Source of the DNA: Lachnospiraceae bacterium OM04-12BH
Lineage (GTDB): Bacteria > Bacillota > Clostridia > Lachnospirales > Lachnospiraceae
Direction of reading: 5' to 3'
Assembly: GCA_003490145.1 (NCBI GenBank)
Contig: QULQ01000001.1
Span: forward strand, 310,001 to 374,000
Length of the DNA: 64,000 bases
In this document: positions 18,063 through 27,251 of the stretch, in pieces
Position numbering within the stretch: position 1 is the stretch's first letter
How the letters are laid out: each line of letters begins with the position of its first letter
The notes under the pieces: model-generated
Database searches by the model: none
What the model saw: the letters and a program-made list of their open reading frames with translations, nothing else
Told to the model about the DNA's origin: nothing
Program-made: the position numbers and the translations under genes

Positions 18063-19100
18063 CTACCAGGATATTTCTGCACTGTTCTGATACAGATTCC
18101 TGAGATCAATATTTTCTACCTTCTTGTCACGGAGCATCAGCTCCTTTACTGCATCGGCTGCACTTGCTCCTTCAAAGAGTACCTTGTTTACCTGTTCAAT
18201 GATCGGCATGCTTACCTGATACTTTTTAGAAAGTGCATAACCGGCCTTAGCGGAATATACCCCTTCCACGACCATCTTGACCTCTGCCATGGCTTCTTCC
18301 ATAGTTGCACCCTTACCGATCAGGATACCGGCTCTTCTGTTTCTGGAATGCATGGAAGCACAGGTTACGATCAGATCTCCTATTCCTGTCAGCCCGTAAA
18401 AGGTTTCAATCCTTCCGCCCATTACGATACCAAGCCTTGCGATCTCAGCAATACCCCGGGTGATCAGTGCAGCCTTGGTATTATCACCATAGCCAAGTCC
18501 GTCTGCAATACCGGCAGCCAGAGCCACAACATTTTTAAGTGCTGCACCAAGCTCTATGCCAAGCACATCTGAGCTGGTATAAACACGGAAAACCTCACTC
18601 ATAAACAGATTCTGCAGATACTCTGCTGTCGCCTTATCCTTGGATCCTGCCACGATCGTTGTCGGCAGTCCTCTTCCTACCTCTTCCGCATGGGAAGGTC
18701 CTGAAAGCACTGCCACATTTGCCTGTGGAATCTCTTCTTCTATGATCTCGGAAAGCGTCATCAGTGTGGTCTCCTCGATTCCCTTGGCCACGTTCACAAT
18801 GATCTGTCCATCCTTTACATAAGGCTTCATTTTTGCAGAAGTACTTCTGGTGAAGGGCGATGGTACTGCAAGCACAAGCACATCCTTCCCCTTTATTGCT
18901 TCCTCCAGATTGGTTGTAAAAATCATATCCTCTGGCAGCTTCACTCCTGGAAGCTTATCCTTCTGCTCCCGTTCCTCCTTCAGCATCTGAATCTCATTTT
19001 CCAGTGCTGACCAGACAGTTACCTGATTTCCGTTTTTATACAAAAGCAGGGATAGCGCTGTTCCCCAGCTTCCTGCCCCTATGATTCCTACTTCAGCCAT
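18063..19100 (-). CDS. gpsA: Glycerol-3-phosphate dehydrogenase [NAD(P)+]
   Basis: Makes sn-glycerol-3-phosphate from dihydroxyacetone phosphate for phospholipid synthesis. The NAD(P)-binding GAGSWGTALS motif is at residues 7-16, the second NAD-site motif VLAVPSPFTRS follows, and the substrate-site block AALKNVVALAAGIADGLGYGDNTKAALITRG has the catalytic lysine. Length 345 is normal. It follows plsY, whose product uses glycerol-3-phosphate as acyl acceptor, so the pair forms a coherent phospholipid module. Confidence 0.96.
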   Translation of the reverse strand: MAEVGIIGAGSWGTALSLLLYKNGNQVTVWSALENEIQMLKEEREQKDKLPGVKLPEDMIFTTNLEEAIKGKDVLVLAVPSPFTRSTSAKMKPYVKDGQIIVNVAKGIEETTLMTLSEIIEEEIPQANVAVLSGPSHAEEVGRGLPTTIVAGSKDKATAEYLQNLFMSEVFRVYTSSDVLGIELGAALKNVVALAAGIADGLGYGDNTKAALITRGIAEIARLGIVMGGRIETFYGLTGIGDLIVTCASMHSRNRRAGILIGKGATMEEAMAEVKMVVEGVYSAKAGYALSKKYQVSMPIIEQVNKVLFEGASAADAVKELMLRDKKVENIDLRNLYQNSAEISW

Positions 19101-19134
19101 ATCTCTCCGGTTCCTACCCTTTCTATGTAATAAA

Positions 19135-19791
19135 CTATTTGATTGCTTCTTTATTCTTCTTCGTCAGATAAGTCTTTCTTTCCTCTCCCTTAAGAAGACG
19201 CTTAATATTCTCTCTATGCTTATAATAAGCCATGATCGTAAGAAACGCTGTGATGATATACATTTCATTCAGTATCCCCTGCGATGTATGGAACAGTCCC
19301 ATCTGTCCGCTTACTACCATCTGGATCATAATACCTGCATAGACCAGCAGTGATCCAAGGGAAACATAATGCGTCAGCAAAAATGCACCAAAAAACAGAA
19401 CCACACCTACAGGAATAAAGGTCGGATGGAAGGAAAGTACCAGGCCTGCCGTTGCTGCGATTCCCTTACCTCCTTTAAAATGAAGATAAAAAGGGAAATT
19501 ATGTCCAAGGATCGCTCCAGTTGCCGCATACAGCTTAAGCAGATACAGCTCCTCCGGATGTGCCTTGCCAAACAGGGCACCACACAGTACAACCGCCAGA
19601 ATGGTTTTTATTATGTCACCAAACAGAACAAGCAGCCCTGCCTTTGTACCAAATACACGTAAGGTATTGGTGGTTCCTGCATTTCCGCTTCCATAGTTTC
19701 TGATGTCAATCCCATGCAGCTTTCCATATATAAAGGCTGTCTGGAACAGACCAAATACATAGCCGATCAAAATACAATACAGACGTTCCAC
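19135..19791 (-). CDS. plsY: Acyl-phosphate:glycerol-3-phosphate acyltransferase
   Basis: Integral membrane enzyme transferring acyl from acyl-phosphate (made by PlsX, also encoded in this window) to glycerol-3-phosphate. Visible family motifs: GSGNAGTTNTLR near residue 36, GHNFPFYLHFKGGKGIA near 97-113. Five or more TM helices. The C-terminal basic tail (ERKTYLTKKNKEAIK) is longer than in many homologues. It follows der after 1 nt. Confidence 0.95.
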   Translation of the reverse strand: MERLYCILIGYVFGLFQTAFIYGKLHGIDIRNYGSGNAGTTNTLRVFGTKAGLLVLFGDIIKTILAVVLCGALFGKAHPEELYLLKLYAATGAILGHNFPFYLHFKGGKGIAATAGLVLSFHPTFIPVGVVLFFGAFLLTHYVSLGSLLVYAGIMIQMVVSGQMGLFHTSQGILNEMYIITAFLTIMAYYKHRENIKRLLKGEERKTYLTKKNKEAIK

Positions 19792-19792
19792 T

Positions 19793-21130
19793 TTACTTGT
19801 TTTCCTTTCTTTCTCTTATAATGAATTTCAAAGGTGTCCCCTGGAAATCAAAGGCCTCCCTGATCTTATTTTCAATATATCTGGTATAAGAAAAATGCAT
19901 CAGGTTCTTATCATTCACAAAAATAACAAAGGTAGGCGGCTTCACAGACGCCTGTGTAATATAGAAAAGCTTGAGTCTTCTTCCCTTGTCTGAAGGAGGC
20001 TGCTGCATGGCAACGGCTTCTGCCATGATCTCATTCAGTACACCGGTCGCAACTCTCATGGCATGATTCTCTGCGACCGTATCGATCAGGTCATACAGCT
20101 TCACCAGACGCTGCCCGCTCTTGGCAGAAATAAAGGTGATCTTGGCATAAGGCATAAAGGACAGTACCTCACGTATCCTGCTTTCATATTCTCTTACCGT
20201 CTTTTCTGTCTTCTCAATAGCATCCCACTTATTCACAGCAATGATCGTCGCCTTGCCTCTGTCGTGGGCAATTCCTGCGATCTTGGCATCCTGTTCAGTC
20301 ACACCTTCGACTGCATCAATTACAAGTACAACAATATCTGCACGTTCTACGGCGCTGACTGTACGCAGGATCATGAAATGCTCCAGCTCTTCCTTGATCT
20401 TGTTTTTCCGGCGCAGCCCAGCTGTATCAATAAACACATAATCCTTACCATTGTGGGTGACCGGTGTATCTACCGCATCTCTTGTCGTACCGGCAATGTC
20501 AGATACGATCAGTCTGTTCTCCCCAAGCAGTCTGTTGATCAGGGAAGATTTTCCTACATTTGGCTTTCCAACAATCGCCACACGGATCCTGTCATCCTCT
20601 TCCTCTTCCGTGCTGTCCTCATCAAAATATTTGATGACCTCGTCCAGCATATCACCAATTCCCATCTGATTGGCTGCCGATATAGGAATTGGCTCTCCGA
20701 TCCCAAGATTGTAGAATTCATAGACATCTGCCATATACTTTTCAAAGTTATCCACCTTATTTACCACAAGCACCACCGGCTTGCGGGAACGTCGCAGCAT
20801 ATCTGCCACCTTGGCGTCTGAATCCACAAGTCCCTGCTTCACGTCAACCATAAACAGGATCACATCTGCTGTGTTGATAGCAATCTCAGCCTGCTCCCTC
20901 ATCTGGGACAGGATCACATCACTGCTGTCCGGTTCGATACCACCGGTATCGATCAGGGTAAAGGAACGGTCAAGCCAGCTGACATCGGCATAGATCCTGT
21001 CCCTTGTGATTCCCGGTGTATCTTTTACGATTGATATTCTCTGCCCTGCCAGCATATTGAACAGGGTCGATTTACCCACATTAGGTCTGCCTACTACTGC
21101 CACAACAGGCTTTCCCTTTCTTTTACTCAT
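19793..21130 (-). CDS. der: Ribosome-assembly GTPase Der (EngA)
   Basis: Two tandem GTPase domains and a KH-like C-terminal domain: G1 motifs GRPNVGKSTLF near residue 13 and GKPNVGKSSLI near 187, DTGG and DTAG switch motifs, NKVD and NKWD specificity motifs. Required for 50S subunit maturation. At 445 residues it is the expected length. It lies 17 nt downstream of the DUF512 gene and immediately before plsY and gpsA, an order often seen in Clostridia. Confidence 0.97.
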   Translation of the reverse strand: MSKRKGKPVVAVVGRPNVGKSTLFNMLAGQRISIVKDTPGITRDRIYADVSWLDRSFTLIDTGGIEPDSSDVILSQMREQAEIAINTADVILFMVDVKQGLVDSDAKVADMLRRSRKPVVLVVNKVDNFEKYMADVYEFYNLGIGEPIPISAANQMGIGDMLDEVIKYFDEDSTEEEEDDRIRVAIVGKPNVGKSSLINRLLGENRLIVSDIAGTTRDAVDTPVTHNGKDYVFIDTAGLRRKNKIKEELEHFMILRTVSAVERADIVVLVIDAVEGVTEQDAKIAGIAHDRGKATIIAVNKWDAIEKTEKTVREYESRIREVLSFMPYAKITFISAKSGQRLVKLYDLIDTVAENHAMRVATGVLNEIMAEAVAMQQPPSDKGRRLKLFYITQASVKPPTFVIFVNDKNLMHFSYTRYIENKIREAFDFQGTPLKFIIRERKENK

Positions 21131-21147
21131 GTAGTACCTCCATTATT

Positions 21148-22488
21148 TTATGCTCTGTCAAGCACTGCATTTACAAAATCACGTCCGCTTGATTTTATAA
21201 TATCTACCTTCACTTGTAAAGCCTTTTCCATCTCTGTAACAGTTACGTCATCCAGGAACACCTCTTCGCCGCTCCTTAAGACATTCTGTGGCAGATACAG
21301 GGCTTCTCCCAGTTCCTTGCCGGTAAGCTGGGCGATCAGATCCTGTCCTGTCAGAAGTCCGGATACTGTGATCATCTCTCCGAAGAAATCATTTCTGATC
21401 TCATAGACATGGATCATAAGTCCGGGAACCATCTCCATCATACGTGCTGCCATATCACGGATAAAGGGATATGCCAGTCTGGCTGTTGCCATGGATATTT
21501 CCCTTGATGAAAAATCCAGGGTACCTACACTGATCTTCTCCTGCAGCTCCTTCACTGCTTCTTCAAACTCATTAAGCAGAAGCCGCATCATGCCTACACC
21601 ATTTTCAAGCTGCAGATAGCCGTCATAATTTTCTTCCTGTGGCAGTTCTTCTCCTGCCAGAATATACCATTCATCACTGGCATGGATAAAATGATTTCCA
21701 TATTTCTGATAGCTCTCATTCTGGTAATGATGGATCGTAGAAAGTACCTCTCTGGCATCCTCCCTTGTGAACGGTTCCAGTGGAAACAGTCCGTCTCTGT
21801 ATTTTGAAAGCCCAACCGGCACCACAGATACACTCTGCAGATTGGGAATATATCTCATCATCTCACGGATGCTGAATGCCAGTTCTTCTCCGTCGTTGAC
21901 TCCCTTACACAGTACGATCTGACCATTCATCTCAATTCCTGCTTCATTTAATCTGTCAACCTTTTTAAGTGCTTCTCCGGCAAATCTGTTATTCAGCATT
22001 TTACATCTCAGCTCCGGATTCATGGTCTGAAAGGAAATATTGATGGGTGAAAGGTGATACTGGATGATCCTGTCAAGGTCATGGTCAGACATATTCGTCA
22101 GAGTCACATAATTTCCCTGCAGAAAAGACAGCCGGGAATCATCATCCTTAAAATACAGGGTGTCCCGCATTCCCTTCGGCATCTGGTCAATGAAGCAGAA
22201 AATACATTTATTATGGCATGATCTGTATTCATCCATCAGACCATTATCAAATTCGATTCCAAGATCCTCGTCCTCTTCCTTGTCTACCTCCAGGATCCAC
22301 TGTTCTCCGTCTGGTTTCTCTATTAATATTTCTATATAAGTATCTTCTGCATAAAACTGGTAATCAAAAATATCCTCGATCTCATGCCCGTTTATTGAGA
22401 TCAGCCTGTCTCCTGGTGCCAGTTCAAATTCCTCTGCGATACTTCCCGGAAGGATCTTTTTGATCAAATGTCCCTTACTTTTGTTCAT
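21148..22488 (-). CDS. DUF512 radical-SAM-like protein with PDZ domain
   Basis: 446 residues: an N-terminal PDZ-like domain (GSIAEEFELAPGDRLISING) at about 10-65, a radical-SAM-type cysteine motif CHNKCIFCFIDQMPKG near 92-107, a TIM-barrel region, and the DUF512 C-terminal domain. Related proteins are annotated as Fe-S oxidoreductases of unknown reaction. The cysteine pattern CxxxCxFC is intact. It is divergent from prs and the first gene of the der operon. Confidence 0.9.
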   Translation of the reverse strand: MNKSKGHLIKKILPGSIAEEFELAPGDRLISINGHEIEDIFDYQFYAEDTYIEILIEKPDGEQWILEVDKEEDEDLGIEFDNGLMDEYRSCHNKCIFCFIDQMPKGMRDTLYFKDDDSRLSFLQGNYVTLTNMSDHDLDRIIQYHLSPINISFQTMNPELRCKMLNNRFAGEALKKVDRLNEAGIEMNGQIVLCKGVNDGEELAFSIREMMRYIPNLQSVSVVPVGLSKYRDGLFPLEPFTREDAREVLSTIHHYQNESYQKYGNHFIHASDEWYILAGEELPQEENYDGYLQLENGVGMMRLLLNEFEEAVKELQEKISVGTLDFSSREISMATARLAYPFIRDMAARMMEMVPGLMIHVYEIRNDFFGEMITVSGLLTGQDLIAQLTGKELGEALYLPQNVLRSGEEVFLDDVTVTEMEKALQVKVDIIKSSGRDFVNAVLDRA

Positions 22489-22528
22489 GTTATTTTACTC
22501 CGCTATCTCTTATTCTATTATAAATTTC

Positions 22529-22557
22529 TTGACGTGTCACTAGCAGAATGATATAAA
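22529..22557 (+). promoter_or_regulatory. Sigma-A promoter of prs
   Basis: TTGACG (22529-22534) and TATAAA (22552-22557) with a 17-nt spacer, 43 nt before the prs start codon. No PurR-type box or PRPP riboswitch-like structure is evident in the short leader. Confidence 0.8.
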
Positions 22558-22600
22558 TTAAATGAAGTTTTATCATATTTTTTCACGCTGGAGGGTTATC

Positions 22601-23797
22601 ATGCCTAATTTACATGAACTGGAAGCAGCCATTCCTGTTGCTCCCTTAAAGCTTATCGTGCTGGATTCTGCCGCCAGACTCGGCAATCAGATCAACAACT
22701 ATCTTGTAGGTTTCCGCAGAGACATTAAGAATATTGCCAAAAATGATCCCGCCTTTGAAGGCTATGTATCCGACAATTACATTGCTGACTCCACCTGCTA
22801 TCGTTTCGGTACCGGAGAAGCCAAGGCTGTCATCTCTGAATCCGTCAGAGGTAAAGATCTCTTTATTCTTGTTGATGTATGTAACCACAGTATTTCCTAT
22901 ACCATGAACGGCTATACCAATTACAAATCCCCCGATGACCATTATCAGGACTTAAAACGAGTGATCGCCGCTGTAAATGGCAAGGCACACCGTGTTAATG
23001 TCATCATGCCCTTCCTTTATGAAGGCAGGCAGCATAAGCGCAGCGGACGGGAATCCCTTGACTGTGCCTACGCCATCGAAGAACTCGCCAATATGGGTGT
23101 CAACAACTTCATTACCTTTGATGCACACGACCCCCGTGTGCAGAATGCAGAGCCCTTACGGGGCTTCGACAATATCACCCCTCCGGTTCAGTTCATGAAA
23201 GCTCTGCTTCGTGCCAAAGAAGATCTGATCATTGACAAGGATCATCTGATCGTCATCAGTCCAGATGAAGGGGCACTTGACAGAGCGGTTTACTTCGCCA
23301 ATGTCCTTGGTGTCGATACTGGCATGTTCTACAAGCGCAGGGACTATTCCAAAATTGTCAATGGCAAGAACCCGATCGTTGCCCACGAATTCCTTGGTGA
23401 CAATATTGACGGTAAGGATGTCATCATTATGGATGATATGATCTCTTCCGGAGGCAGCATGATCGATACCGCAAGACAGCTTAAGGAAATGAATGCAAAC
23501 CGTGTTTTCATCTGTGCAACCTTTGGTCTGTTTACCGATGGGCTCGCAAAATTCGATGAAGCCTATGAAAAGTGCTATTTTGACAAGATCGTTACCACAA
23601 ACCTTACCTACCAGCTTCCTGAACTAAAAGAAAGGCCTTACTACGTAGAAGCTGATATGAGTAAGCTGATTGCCTCTATTGTTGACTTTATGAACCATGA
23701 CTCATCCATGTCGAACGTTTATACATCCACAGAAAAGATCCATCAGATCCTGGATGCCTATAACCGCCGGGAAGATTTAAGTCAGCATCATCTGTAA
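22601..23797 (+). CDS. prs: Ribose-phosphate pyrophosphokinase, long form
   Basis: Makes PRPP from ribose-5-phosphate and ATP. The PRPP-binding loop VIIMDDMISSGGSMIDTA lies near residue 274-291 and the regulatory/flap segment DAHDPRVQNAEP near 190. At 398 residues it is markedly longer than the usual 310-320 Prs; the N-terminal and mid-domain insertions match the long class found in Clostridia. Start choice: ATG at 22601 has GGAGGG at 7 nt, and the frame's earlier ATG at 22562 has none. Product supplies purine salvage and synthesis; it is not in an operon. Confidence 0.93.
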   Translation: MPNLHELEAAIPVAPLKLIVLDSAARLGNQINNYLVGFRRDIKNIAKNDPAFEGYVSDNYIADSTCYRFGTGEAKAVISESVRGKDLFILVDVCNHSISYTMNGYTNYKSPDDHYQDLKRVIAAVNGKAHRVNVIMPFLYEGRQHKRSGRESLDCAYAIEELANMGVNNFITFDAHDPRVQNAEPLRGFDNITPPVQFMKALLRAKEDLIIDKDHLIVISPDEGALDRAVYFANVLGVDTGMFYKRRDYSKIVNGKNPIVAHEFLGDNIDGKDVIIMDDMISSGGSMIDTARQLKEMNANRVFICATFGLFTDGLAKFDEAYEKCYFDKIVTTNLTYQLPELKERPYYVEADMSKLIASIVDFMNHDSSMSNVYTSTEKIHQILDAYNRREDLSQHHL

Positions 23798-23813
23798 AAA
23801 TACTATAAAAACC

Positions 23814-23848
23814 AAGGACGGGTTCCTTTCGGAGTCCGTCCTTTTCTT
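23814..23848 (+). terminator. Terminator of prs
   Basis: Stem AAGGACGG (23814-23821) with CCGTCCTT (23836-23843), extended inside by TTCC/GGAG pairs, followed by a T-rich stretch. It lies 17 nt after the prs stop and between convergent genes. Confidence 0.88.
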
Positions 23849-23858
23849 TTGTTTCCAG

Positions 23859-26441
23859 TTATTGTTCTGTCTCCTTCTGCTCTTCCAGCTTCGGGAACTG
23901 CAGTATCACCTTGAACAGATCACCATCTACCTTCACATTCAGCTGTCCATTCATGGCAACCGTCAGATTCTTCGCAATGGAAAGTCCAAGTCCGCTTCCT
24001 TCTGTAGTCCTCGATTCATCTCCGCGGATAAAGCGTTCTGTCAGTTCATCCCCACTGACAGATACCGGGTTTTCTGAAATGTTCTTAACAGCTACCTGTA
24101 CCAGTGTTCCACTCTCACTGTTCTTATCTTCTACATCAATATAAACCCTTGTACCTGGCAGAGCGTACTTGATTACATTGCTAAACAGATTTTCAATGAC
24201 TCTGAAGATCCTTCTGGAATCTGCCTCAATACAGGCACTTCCATTTTCGGTACGGAGTACGGGGATCAGCCCTCTGCCTTCAAACTTCTCCGAAAATTCC
24301 CCAATCGACTGATGCAGCAATTCGATCAGATCGATCCTTTCGAAGTGGAGTATAATATTTCCTGAAGAAATCTTGGAAGCCTCCACCAGATCATCTGTCA
24401 GCTGCTTGAGCCGCTGCGATTTGGCATCCAAAACAGCAATATATTCCTTCACCTTTTCATCTTCTATATTCTCACGCTTCAGCAAGTCAACATAATTGAT
24501 GATCGAAGTCAGCGGTGTTTTGATATCATGGGATACATTAGTGATCAGATCCGCTTTCAGTCTTTCATCCTTCATGCTGATCGCTACTGCCTCCCGGATC
24601 CCGTCTCCAATATGGTTCACCTCCCTGGCAAGAACCAGATTGTCTCCGGTAAGCCCTTCCTCCGGAATCTGATAATTCATATCCCCTGCATTCATTTTTT
24701 TGATCCCTGTCAGGATCCTATCCCTGCCAACCGCTGCACGCAGCAGAGAAATAATCACCAAAATACCAATCAGGATAAGCATCAGTATGAGCACCACCGT
24801 CGTACCGGCAGTTGCCCTGTAGGCAATCAGTATGGAAATCAGTACTGCCATAAGGAGCACACCTGATGGGATCAGCACCCGTAGTGTTGTATTTGCATGC
24901 CCGTACAGATAGCTGCCTGCCCTTCGGCTTATCCTTACCAGCTCTGCAAGGAGACTGTCTTTCCACAGTGTTCCTGCCTTGATCCTCCTGACCAGGCTGA
25001 AATAGAAGAAGGAGAAACCACCGCTTACAAGCAGCGCATATAACAGGACAAGACCGCAGGTCAGTGACCTGCCTTCTGCAAATTCATCTGTCACTGTCTT
25101 AAGAAGTCTGGTTCCCTGATATCCGAGGATCACAAGAAGCTCTCCTGTCACAACTGCCAATACCAGCATGATCTCTGTAGGAATCTTATCCTCCCATTTC
25201 AGCAACACCTTCTTTTCTCCGTTTTCCAGCATGACTGCTTTTCCTTCTGCTGCAGTCAGTACCAGCATAAGCAGGAGATATAATCCGCCAAACAGTACAA
25301 TCCCGATCAGATACTGCCACAGATAAGGGGAATACTGGCTGTATGCGTTTTTCGCAGTCTGAAACGCGTCTGCCTCCTTATATCCGGTTTTCACGCCAAC
25401 CAGGATCTGGGTATCATCCGGATAAGCATACGAATAGCCATTCAGCACATAACGCGGTGTCTTTTCCTGTACCTTGGTATTAGTAATAAAGGACATATTC
25501 TGTGGATCATAGATCAGATACCTGCTGCATTCCTCCTGAAGCTGTGCTGTCAGTGCATCCATGCTTTTATTCTTTATATTTTCATTGCTGTAGACAACAG
25601 TCTGATCTCCTGTGGTTCTGCGAACAAAGTAAACAAAATTGCTGTTGCCACTGTCATAATAATCCTGATAGGTCAGATATTCATTATAGTTGATCAGCAG
25701 ATCCTCTGCGGCTGACTGTACATGATCCCGGAGAGCTGTATATTCCTCCCAGGAAGAAACGTAATCTTCAATATTCTTACCATCCACTGTATGATAGCGA
25801 TTCTTCAGTATATTAACTGTCACATTATCCCGGATTGGATTCTCCGGGTCAGAAAGCACATTGCCGGATACATCTACCACTCTTACCTTCTGCTCCAAAT
25901 CCGTATTCAGATAACTGCCACCATCCACATTTCCCTCTACATAAGTGACTTCTCTGGTACGGCTCAGAAACTGATCTGCTTCTTCCCCTGTCATATAGGT
26001 TTCTTCTGTTTCAAATCCATACTGTGCCCACTTCAGCAGATCCTCCAGATAATACCTTGCTGTAATATATTCTCCAGCGATTCCAGAATACCTGTTATCA
26101 AAGGCAGTTACATCAATGACCTTCTTCGGATCAAACTTCCCGTCAGTTTCCATCTGCGAACGGATCGCCCCATAGCAGATGATATCTGATATGTCCCTGC
26201 CAAGAAGCTTATTGAATACCATGGAATCCTCAAACTCCGTATTGGTATCCCCCATATCAAAAAAGAAGGTTTCTGTATCTTTCCTGCCTTCCACCGTAAC
26301 AAAGGAAGAAAGAAGCACCACCGTTGCAAGGCAGGCTGCTCCTGCAAAACAGATATGCTGAAGAAGATGCAGCGTGCCTAAAGCACCCTTCTTTTTCTTT
26401 CTGACCTTTTTATCCTTTTTTTCTTCGTTTTCTTTTTTCAT
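23859..26441 (-). CDS. Large multi-TM sensor histidine kinase
   Basis: 860 residues. A Lys-rich N-terminus is followed by TM1 at about 28-50, an extracellular region of about 320 residues, then a block of further TM helices between about 375 and 580 in hydrophobic clusters, a HAMP-like linker, the phospho-acceptor His in TNVSHDIKTPLT near 636, and a HATPase domain with GSGLGLSIAKNL near 817. The many-TM middle is unusual among kinases, which mostly have two. Encoded 28 nt after its regulator. The signal is unknown; large outer domains often read envelope or small-molecule cues. Confidence 0.85.
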   Translation of the reverse strand: MKKENEEKKDKKVRKKKKGALGTLHLLQHICFAGAACLATVVLLSSFVTVEGRKDTETFFFDMGDTNTEFEDSMVFNKLLGRDISDIICYGAIRSQMETDGKFDPKKVIDVTAFDNRYSGIAGEYITARYYLEDLLKWAQYGFETEETYMTGEEADQFLSRTREVTYVEGNVDGGSYLNTDLEQKVRVVDVSGNVLSDPENPIRDNVTVNILKNRYHTVDGKNIEDYVSSWEEYTALRDHVQSAAEDLLINYNEYLTYQDYYDSGNSNFVYFVRRTTGDQTVVYSNENIKNKSMDALTAQLQEECSRYLIYDPQNMSFITNTKVQEKTPRYVLNGYSYAYPDDTQILVGVKTGYKEADAFQTAKNAYSQYSPYLWQYLIGIVLFGGLYLLLMLVLTAAEGKAVMLENGEKKVLLKWEDKIPTEIMLVLAVVTGELLVILGYQGTRLLKTVTDEFAEGRSLTCGLVLLYALLVSGGFSFFYFSLVRRIKAGTLWKDSLLAELVRISRRAGSYLYGHANTTLRVLIPSGVLLMAVLISILIAYRATAGTTVVLILMLILIGILVIISLLRAAVGRDRILTGIKKMNAGDMNYQIPEEGLTGDNLVLAREVNHIGDGIREAVAISMKDERLKADLITNVSHDIKTPLTSIINYVDLLKRENIEDEKVKEYIAVLDAKSQRLKQLTDDLVEASKISSGNIILHFERIDLIELLHQSIGEFSEKFEGRGLIPVLRTENGSACIEADSRRIFRVIENLFSNVIKYALPGTRVYIDVEDKNSESGTLVQVAVKNISENPVSVSGDELTERFIRGDESRTTEGSGLGLSIAKNLTVAMNGQLNVKVDGDLFKVILQFPKLEEQKETEQ

Positions 26442-26469
26442 TTACACTCCCTCTTCTGCCGCAGGGGAT

Positions 26470-27162
26470 CTACTGCTTTTCCACCTTATAGCCAACACCC
26501 CAGACTACCTTCAGATAACGTGGTTCCTTGGGATTGATCTCGATCTTCTCCCTGATATGCCGGATATGTACCGCAACCGTGTTGTCAGCGCCGATTGCTT
26601 CTTCATTCCAGATATTTTCATAGATCTGATCAATGGAAAATACCCTTCCCTGATTTTTTACAAGAAGCAGCAGAATGTTATACTCGATCGGTGTCAGCTT
26701 CACCGGTTCTCCATCCACCGTTACTTCCTTGGTATCATCATTCATGCAAAGACCCCCAGCAACAAAGAGAGCATTATTCGTCACATTCAGGCTGCCAAGA
26801 CTGGTATACCGTCTCAAATTGGACTTGACCCTTGCCACCAGCTCCAGCGGATTAAAGGGCTTAGTCACATAATCATCTGCCCCTACATTCAGCCCGAGGA
26901 TCTTGTCAGTATCCTCTGACTTGGCTGAAAGGAAGATAACCGGCACACTGTTGGATTCCCGGATTTTAATGGTAGCTCTGATCCCATCCAGCTTTGGCAT
27001 CATGATATCAATGATCACAAGCTGTACGCTTTCTGTTTTCAGTACCTCAAGAGCCTGCTCTCCGTCGTAGGCCTTCAGCACACGATATCCTTCCTGGTTC
27101 AGATAAATTTCAATGGCATCCACAATCTCCCTGTCATCGTCGCAGACAAGAATATTCATCAT
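26470..27162 (-). CDS. OmpR-family response regulator
   Basis: 230 residues with receiver (D8, D9, phospho-acceptor D52, K101) and a winged-helix output domain ending VVWGVGYKVEKQ. Start choice: the frame reaches 27183, but the ATG at 27162 lies 6 nt after GGAG and gives MMNILVCDDD. A perfect 9-bp inverted repeat lies in its promoter region (27201-27224) and may serve autoregulation. It forms a two-gene unit with the large kinase downstream. Confidence 0.9.
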   Translation of the reverse strand: MMNILVCDDDREIVDAIEIYLNQEGYRVLKAYDGEQALEVLKTESVQLVIIDIMMPKLDGIRATIKIRESNSVPVIFLSAKSEDTDKILGLNVGADDYVTKPFNPLELVARVKSNLRRYTSLGSLNVTNNALFVAGGLCMNDDTKEVTVDGEPVKLTPIEYNILLLLVKNQGRVFSIDQIYENIWNEEAIGADNTVAVHIRHIREKIEINPKEPRYLKVVWGVGYKVEKQ

Positions 27163-27200
27163 CTTTTTCTCCTTATACCCCACAGGGCTTTCTTTTGCTT

Positions 27201-27224
27201 CCTGTGTTTATAGTAAAACACAGG
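27201..27224. promoter_or_regulatory. Inverted repeat upstream of response regulator
   Basis: CCTGTGTTT (27201-27209) and AAACACAGG (27216-27224) form a perfect 9-bp inverted repeat with a 6-nt spacer. On the minus strand it overlaps a -10-like TATAAA. It has no T-run and so does not look like a terminator; an operator is more likely. The element is 39 nt before the regulator start. Confidence 0.5.
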
Positions 27225-27251
27225 ATTGTTAAGTATTATCAGGGAATTTCT

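Noticed and set aside
20063..20821. Long open frame on the plus strand opposite der
   Set aside because: It is antisense to a fully conserved GTPase, has no ribosome site and no recognisable domain.
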